Shown here piece by piece: positions 13,941-21,037 of a stretch of 53,702 nucleotides of DNA. The stretch spans positions 1 through 53,702 of IMG/VR virus record IMGVR_UViG_3300021375_002114, one strand, 5' to 3'. The translations under genes were made by a program, and so were the position numbers. How positions within the stretch are numbered: position 1 is the first letter of the stretch; each line of letters begins with the position of its first letter. The notes beneath the pieces were generated by a model. The model saw only the letters and a list, made by a program, of their open reading frames with translations, was not told the DNA's origin and did no database searches. The stretch comes from a virus.

Positions 13941-16250
13941 ATGCCAAATAATCCTGAGATAGAAAGTATATTAGAACAAGCACAAAAGATTGCAGTGAGT
14001 AAAAATCACGAATATATTACACTAGAACATTTAATGTTAGCATTAGTGAAGCACAAAAGATTTTATCGATGCCTAGAACAGTTTGGAACTTCACCAGAAG
14101 CAATTGAACAAGATTTAATCTTGTATCTTGATAGTCAAGCAGTGCTTGTTTCTGCAAAAGGCAAAGTCAAAGACCCACGAAAAACAAATGCACTTGAACG
14201 TGTGTTCAATAGAGCTCTCACACAGGTAATGTTTGGTGGAAGACGTACGATGAGTACAATTGACGTGTGGTTAGCCATCATGGCTGAAGGTAACAGCTAT
14301 GCTAGTTATTTTATGCTAAAGCACGGAGTCAATAAACAAGAATTTGTTAAGCATTGGCAAGTAACTTATGAGATAAAAACTACTAACAGTATGCCCGTTG
14401 AACATGCAAACGAAATACTTGACGAGCATTGCATTAATATTAGCCAACTAGCAAAAGATGACCAACTAGAGCCTGTAATAGGCAGAGAAACAGAACTTGA
14501 AGAAATTGTTACTGTGTTAGCAAAACGTTTTAAAAGCAATGTACTAATGGTCGGCGATCCAGGTGTTGGTAAAACTGCTATTGCAGAAGGACTTGCTACA
14601 CGTATCAAAGAAAATACTGTACCAAAATTTATACAAAACTTTGAGGTATGGGGATTAGAAATTGGTAGTTTACTTGCAGGTTCAAAGTATAGAGGCGAGT
14701 TTGAAGAGAAACTTAAAGACGTCATCGCTGCATTAGAATCTAAGAAGAACTGCATACTTTTCATTGATGAAGCACATACCATGAAAGGTGCAGGTGCAAC
14801 TGGCGGAAGCAGTTTAGACTTTGCTAACATGATAAAACCGGCAATCACAAAAGGCAACTTAAAAGTAATAGCAAGCACAACGTGGGAGGAGTTCTACGAG
14901 AGCTTTGAAAAAGATCGTGCATTGATGAGACGCTTTTATAGAGTAAGTATTGATGAACCAGACAAAAATACCACTGTAAAAATATTACATGGACTGAAGC
15001 CTCGTTTGGAAAAGTTTCATAATGTACAAATTGCCGACAATGCTATTGTTAAAGCCGTTGATATGGCTACTAGATATATGAGTGATAAGAAAAATCCAGA
15101 TAAAAGCATTGATCTAATTGATGCGGCTTGTGCAGTAGAACGTATCAAAGACAAACAAGGATTGGTAGTGGATGAAGAACTAATTGATGTTCAAGTGTCT
15201 AGGATTGCAAATATTCCTGAAAGTAAAGTAGCCAGCAATGTAAGTGACAAAGTCAAAGACCTTGATACAAATATCAAAGACAAGTTGTTTGGTCAAGATG
15301 AAGTTGTAAATCAAGTGCTTGAAAGACTTTATGTCAACTATGCTGGTATCAGCACACCAAATCGTCCAATGGGTGCATTTTTGTTTTTAGGTCCTACTGG
15401 TACTGGTAAAACTGAATTTGCAAAACTACTAAGCAACAATCTTGATATGCACATGCTACGCTATGACATGAGCGAATATCAAGACAAACATACTGTGAGT
15501 AGTCTACTTGGTGCGCCTCCAGGGTTTGTTGGATACGATGATAGCAATCTCGGTGGGGGTAAACTTATATCCGATATCTCTAAAAATCCGTATAGTGTGT
15601 TATTATTTGATGAAGTAGAAAAAGCACATCCTGATGTGAGTAATATCTTTTTACAGATGATGGATGAAGGAACTGTGACTGGTTCAAATGGCAAAACTGT
15701 TGATGTAAAGAATTGTGTAATTATTTTAACATCAAATTTGGGTGCAAGAGATAACGAAAACAACACTATAGGTTTTGGACAAGAACTTACAAAAACAGGA
15801 TCTGAAGACAAAGCAGTAAAAGATTTTTTCAAACCAGAGCTGCGTAACAGGCTTGACTTAACTGTAAAATTTAAAGCACTTGAGCCAATAGCAATTAAAA
15901 AAATTGTTGCTAAGTTTATAAATGAACTACGTATAAGTTTACAAGACAAGAATATAAACATTATTGTTACTGAACCATTGGTTGATCATTTAGTGGAAGT
16001 AGGTTATGATCCAAAGATGGGTGCAAGACCACTAGGACGTAAGATTGATGAACTTATTAAAGTACCATTGAGTAAAAAGATACTGTTTGAAAAATTAGAG
16101 AACTGCCATCTAACATGCGACTTGTTTATCAAGGGCAAGAAACGTAGAGTCAGTTTTAAGTCGCAACCAAAAACAACTGTCAGTGGTGGTGAAGTTGATG
16201 CAAATGGTATCGTTGTAGTAAACGAGACAGCACTAGAAAGCGATAAATAA
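13941..16250 (+). CDS. ClpA-like AAA+ unfoldase
   Basis: 769-residue two-ring AAA+ protein, close to ClpA length. Clp N-terminal repeats occupy about 1-145. D1 has Walker A GDPGVGKT (205-212) and Walker B ILFIDEAH (272-279). D2 has GPTGTGKT (484-491), the pore and lid segment GAPPGFVGYD (524-533), and Walker B LLFDEVEKAHPD. IGF at 610-612 occupies the place of the ClpP-docking loop of ClpA/ClpX, and the long coiled middle domain of ClpB is absent, so this should be a protease partner rather than a disaggregase. No clpP gene is in the window, so host ClpP would be used. RBS AAGGAGAG. Confidence 0.9.
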   Translation: MPNNPEIESILEQAQKIAVSKNHEYITLEHLMLALVKHKRFYRCLEQFGTSPEAIEQDLILYLDSQAVLVSAKGKVKDPRKTNALERVFNRALTQVMFGGRRTMSTIDVWLAIMAEGNSYASYFMLKHGVNKQEFVKHWQVTYEIKTTNSMPVEHANEILDEHCINISQLAKDDQLEPVIGRETELEEIVTVLAKRFKSNVLMVGDPGVGKTAIAEGLATRIKENTVPKFIQNFEVWGLEIGSLLAGSKYRGEFEEKLKDVIAALESKKNCILFIDEAHTMKGAGATGGSSLDFANMIKPAITKGNLKVIASTTWEEFYESFEKDRALMRRFYRVSIDEPDKNTTVKILHGLKPRLEKFHNVQIADNAIVKAVDMATRYMSDKKNPDKSIDLIDAACAVERIKDKQGLVVDEELIDVQVSRIANIPESKVASNVSDKVKDLDTNIKDKLFGQDEVVNQVLERLYVNYAGISTPNRPMGAFLFLGPTGTGKTEFAKLLSNNLDMHMLRYDMSEYQDKHTVSSLLGAPPGFVGYDDSNLGGGKLISDISKNPYSVLLFDEVEKAHPDVSNIFLQMMDEGTVTGSNGKTVDVKNCVIILTSNLGARDNENNTIGFGQELTKTGSEDKAVKDFFKPELRNRLDLTVKFKALEPIAIKKIVAKFINELRISLQDKNINIIVTEPLVDHLVEVGYDPKMGARPLGRKIDELIKVPLSKKILFEKLENCHLTCDLFIKGKKRRVSFKSQPKTTVSGGEVDANGIVVVNETALESDK

Positions 16251-16254
16251 CAGC

Positions 16255-16434
16255 ATGGCAAAGATAAACACAACATCAATTACAATAACACTTAGCGAAC
16301 TAGTACGTGACGATGCACCTGCAAGAGACATACTTACTGCTGACACAATTTCACAGTTAGAAGCGGTTATAACGCAACTAGCAACTGAAGGCGGAAGTGC
16401 AAACGTTCTTGTTGAACTAACAAAAGCAGAGTAA
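16255..16434 (+). CDS. Small hypothetical protein (59 aa)
   Basis: Short gene from ATG 16255 to TAA 16434, four bases after the clpA-like stop. It encodes a Thr- and Ala-rich acidic protein (KINTTSITITLSELVRDD near the start). The next gene begins one base after its stop. The tight fit and clean composition support a real gene; probably a late small structural protein. Confidence 0.6.
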   Translation: MAKINTTSITITLSELVRDDAPARDILTADTISQLEAVITQLATEGGSANVLVELTKAE

Positions 16435-16435
16435 C

Positions 16436-16837
16436 ATGAAGTCAAGCAGTCTTGTATTAATAGCAGAAACAGCATATGCGGCTGGCACTGTTACCATTAC
16501 TGGTACTAGACAAAAAGGTGTCGGCTATTATAATGGACAAGGCAATGGGCAAAACATACGTTTTATCGCCAATGACTTTCCTGGTGTGGTTACAATACAA
16601 GCAAGTTTAGATACAGATCCAAAGACTGCTGATAGTTATCCTGCGGATTATCCAACTGGACTAATAGAAGCCGACTGGTTTGATGTATATACGTTTCCAG
16701 GTGATAGTGCAGTTGACGGATCAAGTGCAATCACAACAGATTACAGTATATATTTGCCTGGTAAGTACACATGGGTAAGAGCAGTTGTAAGTCAATTTAC
16801 AAGTGGCGTTATTGGCCCAATAACAATGAGCTATTAG
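16436..16837 (+). CDS. Hypothetical beta-rich protein, probable virion component
   Basis: 133-residue protein rich in Gly, Thr, Ser and aromatic residues with alternating hydrophobic strands (GTVTITGTRQ; GVVTIQASLDTD; YSIYLPGKYTWVRAVV). The pattern resembles a beta-sandwich domain seen in phage virion or fibre proteins. It has few charged residues and no catalytic motif. It lies one base after the small gene at 16255. Assignment to the virion is inference from composition and position. Confidence 0.7.
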   Translation: MKSSSLVLIAETAYAAGTVTITGTRQKGVGYYNGQGNGQNIRFIANDFPGVVTIQASLDTDPKTADSYPADYPTGLIEADWFDVYTFPGDSAVDGSSAITTDYSIYLPGKYTWVRAVVSQFTSGVIGPITMSY

Positions 16838-16846
16838 GAAGAAGAG

Positions 16847-18193
16847 ATGTTAAAGAAATTAGTCATCATACCAGGAGGATTTCATCCTTTTCATGCAGGA
16901 CACAAAGCATTGTATGATGCAGCCGTTGCACAGTTTCCTAAAGCAGATGTATTCATTGCCGCAACAGATGACAAAAGCAACAGACCATTTCCTTTCAAAT
17001 TAAAGAAATCACTTGCTGGCATAGCAGGTATTCCTGCACACAGATTTGTGCAAGTAAAGTCGCCGTTTCAACCACGAGAGATCACAGACTTGTATGATCC
17101 TGAAACAACACAACTTATTTTTGTTCGTAGTGATAAGGATTCAGGCGTGTCACCTATGCCTGGTGGATTTAAAAAAGATGGCAGTGCAAGTTACTTACAA
17201 CCATTAAAAAGACAAAAGCCAGAAAACATGAAACAACATGGTTTTATGACCTACTTGCCGACAGTGCAGTTTGGTCCTGGTATGACCAGTGCTACAGAAA
17301 TACGTGGCAAGTGGCCAGGAATGTCACCGGAAGAAAAAGAAGATCTAATTGTTAATCTGTATCCGATGAATTCAAAGCCAATGATCAACAAAGCAGTTGA
17401 AATATTTGATACTGTGCTTGCAGAAGAAAAAGAACAAATTACAATGCCAATGGGTAGTATAAAGAAAACTGTAGAAGATATAAGAATGAACAGTCGTGGT
17501 AAACTCGAACGTGATACGCCTTACGGTGATTTACCAAGTGAACTAGAAGATGGCGATGATGATTCAGAAGCAAGATATAACAAAGCAATGTCCGACGCTA
17601 AAGTAAAAGAAACACGTATCATCAACAAAGGCGACGAAGTTGCAATACTACCAGCAGGCGGTATGGGTTCACACAGTGAAGCAAGTTTAAAAAGCAACCT
17701 TGGTGACAAACTGCGTACACTTGCTGACATGCTGGAAGACGAGAACTATGACAACCTCGAGTATGTAATTTACAAATCAGGTGCTATGGAATCACTTGTC
17801 GGAGCACTAAGACAGTATCAAAGTTTTAAAAACAAACGTGGTGCTCGTCCAATTAAAAAAGACGTTGAGATTGATATTTCAAATGAAGACTACTTGCCTG
17901 AAGACGAGACACTACAAGAGTATGTGTTCCAAAGTCGTCCACTTAGAGTATTAGACAACATAGCAAGTCGCAATGATGTACAAAAGTTTCCAATCAAATT
18001 TGATGATGGAACGACTGTAGAAGTTTCACCAAAGATGGCAAAAAAGTTTATGGATATCTACACTACAAAAGATACAGAAACGCAGAAAATTATTGATAAA
18101 AAAATAAGTCGCAAAGAAGTGTTTGTAAAAACATTCAATGATCTCATGCAAGGTAAACGCACAACAGGCGTTACCGTTGGCGACATACGATAA
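16847..18193 (+). CDS. Nucleotidyltransferase-domain fusion protein
   Basis: 448-residue protein. The N-terminal 150 residues are an adenylyl/cytidylyl-transferase fold of the NadM type: GGFHPFHAGHKALY contains the HxGH motif, and TSATEIRGKWP supplies the S/T-x-x-R motif. Such domains join NMN or small phosphates to a nucleotide. The remaining 300 residues are acidic, helical and unassigned, with a basic C-terminus. Enzymes of the NadM family are about 170 aa, so the fusion is unusual; the tail may attach it to the virion or bind DNA. AGAAGAG precedes the ATG. Confidence 0.75.
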   Translation: MLKKLVIIPGGFHPFHAGHKALYDAAVAQFPKADVFIAATDDKSNRPFPFKLKKSLAGIAGIPAHRFVQVKSPFQPREITDLYDPETTQLIFVRSDKDSGVSPMPGGFKKDGSASYLQPLKRQKPENMKQHGFMTYLPTVQFGPGMTSATEIRGKWPGMSPEEKEDLIVNLYPMNSKPMINKAVEIFDTVLAEEKEQITMPMGSIKKTVEDIRMNSRGKLERDTPYGDLPSELEDGDDDSEARYNKAMSDAKVKETRIINKGDEVAILPAGGMGSHSEASLKSNLGDKLRTLADMLEDENYDNLEYVIYKSGAMESLVGALRQYQSFKNKRGARPIKKDVEIDISNEDYLPEDETLQEYVFQSRPLRVLDNIASRNDVQKFPIKFDDGTTVEVSPKMAKKFMDIYTTKDTETQKIIDKKISRKEVFVKTFNDLMQGKRTTGVTVGDIR

Positions 18194-18217
18194 ATCTACA
18201 CCACTACAACTAAATCA

Positions 18218-18225
18218 TTAAATAC
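18218..18225 (+). promoter_or_regulatory. Late-promoter-like TTAAATAC motif
   Basis: TTAAATAC 27 bases before the glycosyltransferase ATG at 18252, with GTGAGGA as ribosome site. It opens the four-gene sugar cluster. Confidence 0.45.
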
Positions 18226-18251
18226 GTATATAATTAACACGTGAGGAACCT

Positions 18252-19196
18252 ATGGTTGATCCAATAAAAACTACTGACGAAATAGTTAAAAATAATGTAC
18301 AAGGTGATCCAGCACAAGATCCAAACAAGATACAAGTTAACATTGATGAACTGAAGAAAACCAAAGTGCATATTTGCATGCCTTGTTATGGTGGTATGTT
18401 AACTGAATCAACATTTATGAGTTTTGTACGTTGGGGTAATACTGCACGACAACTTGGTATTGATTTTACTGTCGAAACACTTACAAATGAAAGTTTAATA
18501 TCACGTGCAAGAAACACTATGGTTGCAAAGTTTTTAGCCAATAAGGAATCAACACACCTAATGTTTATAGATAGCGACATTGGATGGGAGCCGTGGCACC
18601 TATTGTTATTGTTGCACCACGACAAAGATGTAATCGGCGGCATGTACCCTCTTAAAGGCTTACCAATAAAATGGTGCATAAATGCAGTAGAAAATGGCGA
18701 AGAAGAAGACTCGGGTAGGCTAATTGAAGTTTCAAAAACTGGTACAGGCTTTATGTGTATTAAACGTCATGTGTTTGAAAAATTAGTTGAACATCCAGCA
18801 ACTGTGCCATTTGTAAACGATATAGGATTACCACAAGAACTAAACAAAGACATGAAAACATTCTTTGACACTGATGTAAGAGAAGGCAGATACTATAGTG
18901 AAGACTGGACTTTCTGTGAAAACTGGAGAGACCTAGGTGGTAAAGTATGGGTTGATAAACGTATACTATTAAAGCACACAGGAACATACACATATGATGC
19001 AATTGGACAAGATGCAACCTATAGAGCACTACATGCAGAATTAAAAGATACTGCACCTGTACAAGTTGATCCTGAAGAAGGAAAGATAGAACAAGGCACT
19101 ATTCCACAACAACAAGCAGATCTTCCACCAGAACGTAGAAGTGCAAAGGTACTTGCCAAGACAACAGGCAAATCTAAGAAAAAGAAAGCGTCATGA
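18252..19196 (+). CDS. Glycosyltransferase (GT-A fold)
   Basis: 314-residue GT-A glycosyltransferase. KVHICMPCYGG (38-48) is the first nucleotide-binding strand, SRARNTMVAKFL (84-95) is the conserved helix, and FIDSDIGW contains the metal-binding DxD (107-109). SEDWTFCENWRDLGG (around 216-230) fits the acceptor-side E/D-W motif. The C-terminal 50 residues are a basic, Lys/Gln-rich tail. It overlaps the SDR gene by 4 bases. The sugar and acceptor cannot be told; likely a surface glycan or virion glycoprotein. Confidence 0.82.
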   Translation: MVDPIKTTDEIVKNNVQGDPAQDPNKIQVNIDELKKTKVHICMPCYGGMLTESTFMSFVRWGNTARQLGIDFTVETLTNESLISRARNTMVAKFLANKESTHLMFIDSDIGWEPWHLLLLLHHDKDVIGGMYPLKGLPIKWCINAVENGEEEDSGRLIEVSKTGTGFMCIKRHVFEKLVEHPATVPFVNDIGLPQELNKDMKTFFDTDVREGRYYSEDWTFCENWRDLGGKVWVDKRILLKHTGTYTYDAIGQDATYRALHAELKDTAPVQVDPEEGKIEQGTIPQQQADLPPERRSAKVLAKTTGKSKKKKAS

Positions 19197-19810
19197 TTAA
19201 ATATGCAATCTTTGGGGCAAATGGAGGTATGGGAAGTGCCTGTTGCCGTGAACTGCAAAAACATAATATAGATACAGATCAATTTACACGTGCTGATCTT
19301 AACTTTGAAGATTCAGAGGCAGTATCAAATTTTGATCTTTCAGGCTATTCTCATATTATAAACTGCACTGGGACTACAATTGGGACTTATCAAGGATTTA
19401 TAAAGAATCACTTTACAAATATTGTTAAACAAATTACAGTAAATCTTACAAATAACTTATTATTACTTAAAAATTTTATAAACACCAACCCAAATGGGCA
19501 CTATATTTGGATAGGGTCAATTGTTAGTGAAACACCAAGACCTTTTCACAGTATCTACGGTTGTACCAAACTAGCGAGCACCTTTGCTACAAATCTTATC
19601 TCACAGGAAGCAGAGGATATGAAGATTACAGAAGTTAGGTTAGGAGTTACTGCTACTAATATACGACATACTAACTACAATGGATCAAAAACAAAACAGC
19701 AAGTAGACAAAGAATATATCAACGATAATGCTATGTCTGCTGATTACGCCGCAACAAAAATTATCGATGGTGTTTTTAATAATAAATCAATGATAGAAAT
19801 AAATGATTAA
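19193..19810 (+). CDS. Short-chain dehydrogenase/reductase
   Basis: 205-residue Rossmann-fold oxidoreductase. The NAD(P) site is GANGGMG (8-14), NCTGTT is the NNAG-like strand, and Y122/K126 in IYGCTK form the catalytic YxxxK. It is at the short end of the family (about 250 aa). It starts in an ATGA overlap with the glycosyltransferase and overlaps the cupin gene by 8 bases, so it probably acts on a nucleotide sugar in the same pathway. Confidence 0.82.
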   Translation: MIKYAIFGANGGMGSACCRELQKHNIDTDQFTRADLNFEDSEAVSNFDLSGYSHIINCTGTTIGTYQGFIKNHFTNIVKQITVNLTNNLLLLKNFINTNPNGHYIWIGSIVSETPRPFHSIYGCTKLASTFATNLISQEAEDMKITEVRLGVTATNIRHTNYNGSKTKQQVDKEYINDNAMSADYAATKIIDGVFNNKSMIEIND

Positions 19811-20159
19811 AATTTTACAACCAAAAATAAGCGATGCGGCAGTTGACCATAGAGGTGCAATTTTTAGTTATGTGCCTACTGAGGATATCAAAGAGTTCTG
19901 TTATATAACTACACGTGCTGGTGTAGAACGCGGAGATCACTATCACAAAGAATTTAATGAATATATCATGCTGGTTGAGGGTGAAGGCATTTATATATGT
20001 CCTAAACAAAATAATAAATTTGTAGTCGGTCCTGGACAAGTAATTTATATACCTGTAAATTGTCCGCATACTTTTGTTCCACTAACTGATTGTAAGAGCG
20101 TAAGTTTACTTACAAAGCCATGGGACCAGTGCGACGAACCAATAACAAGTTATCCATGA
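19803..20159 (+). CDS. Cupin sugar isomerase-like protein (WxcM/FdtA type)
   Basis: 118-residue single-domain cupin. DHRGAIFSYVP opens like FdtA/WxcM sugar 3,4-ketoisomerases. The metal- or substrate-site residues are H46 and H48 in RGDHYHKEFNE, with H89 in NCPHTFVP. These enzymes rearrange dTDP-4-keto-6-deoxy sugars; some relatives only bind sugars. It overlaps both neighbours (8 and 4 bases), supporting a joint sugar pathway with the SDR and the epimerase. Confidence 0.75.
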   Translation: MIKILQPKISDAAVDHRGAIFSYVPTEDIKEFCYITTRAGVERGDHYHKEFNEYIMLVEGEGIYICPKQNNKFVVGPGQVIYIPVNCPHTFVPLTDCKSVSLLTKPWDQCDEPITSYP

Positions 20160-21037
20160 AAATTTTATTGTTAGGTGCAACCGGCTATGTGGGAGGAAGT
20201 CTTGCGGCTCTTCGTCCGCATTGGGAATGGACACTATGCAATTCAACTTCATTTAATCTTCTTAATTTTAGAGGAGAAATAGATTATCATGACATAATTA
20301 TAAACTGTGCTGGTTGGTATGGGGGCTTACCATTTAACAAAATGCATAGAGAACAAATAATGGTTAAAAACGCACAAATGTTTGCAACTGTTGATCGTAT
20401 CACTAGGCAGGTAAAACCTAAAAAAGTTATTAGCATCGGAAGTGGTTGTATGTATCCAGGAAATTTAAAAGATAATATCACAGAAGAACTAATTGGTACT
20501 GGCCCTTATCACGATAGTGTAAAATATAGCGGTGTTGCAAAAAAGTTAGAGCTAGACTTGCTACATCAGTTACCTGATACAATCGGTTGGGAGTTTCTTA
20601 TATTATGTAATGTTTATGGTCCTGGAGAACACACAAGCTCTGAAAAAAGTCATGTTGTTGGTGGACTTATACAAAAATTTCTCAATGGTAATAACACACT
20701 TCTAGGCACAGGCACTGCGATACGTGACTTTTTCTATATAAAAGACGCTGCAGAAGCAATCTGTAGATTCGTTGAAATTCCTGCAACTAACAGTCATACA
20801 AATATCAGCAGTGGTAACGGCACTACAATCAAAGACCTAGTCAAACCTATTGCAAAATATACAAATACACCAGTACTTAAATGGAGCAACAATTCTGCAG
20901 AAGATGGAGTGCCTGTAAAGATCTTAGACAACAAGAAAATGCAGTCTACAATTGGTACATGGGACTATTGTGGTTTAGATTTGGGTATCAAAAACACAGT
21001 TGATTACATTCGAGATACCATAAATACGTTGTTATGA
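20156..21037 (+). CDS. NAD-dependent epimerase, GDP-fucose-synthase-like
   Basis: 293-residue extended SDR. GATGYVGG (7-14) binds NAD(P), SIGSGCMYPG (93-102) matches the GDP-L-fucose-synthase SSxCxYP segment, and NVYGPGE matches the conserved NLYGP motif. The catalytic tyrosine and lysine are spaced unusually (Y124 and K129, four residues between). The frame extends back to 20120, but the ATG at 20156 overlaps the cupin stop as ATGA and begins the first strand, so I chose it. It should complete a deoxysugar made by this cluster. Confidence 0.8.
   Translation: MKILLLGATGYVGGSLAALRPHWEWTLCNSTSFNLLNFRGEIDYHDIIINCAGWYGGLPFNKMHREQIMVKNAQMFATVDRITRQVKPKKVISIGSGCMYPGNLKDNITEELIGTGPYHDSVKYSGVAKKLELDLLHQLPDTIGWEFLILCNVYGPGEHTSSEKSHVVGGLIQKFLNGNNTLLGTGTAIRDFFYIKDAAEAICRFVEIPATNSHTNISSGNGTTIKDLVKPIAKYTNTPVLKWSNNSAEDGVPVKILDNKKMQSTIGTWDYCGLDLGIKNTVDYIRDTINTLL
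21020..21027 (+). promoter_or_regulatory. Late-promoter-like ATAAATAC motif
   Basis: ATAAATAC inside the last codons of the epimerase gene, 7 bases before the ATG at 21034. A start 6-7 bases downstream would give a leaderless message. Confidence 0.45.

Noticed and set aside
14366-14878. 170-aa minus-strand frame inside the clpA-like gene
   Set aside because: Shadow of the D1 ATPase domain; no independent support.
13941-16250. ClpB disaggregase
   Set aside because: No long coiled middle domain, and an IGF loop of the ClpP-docking type is present.
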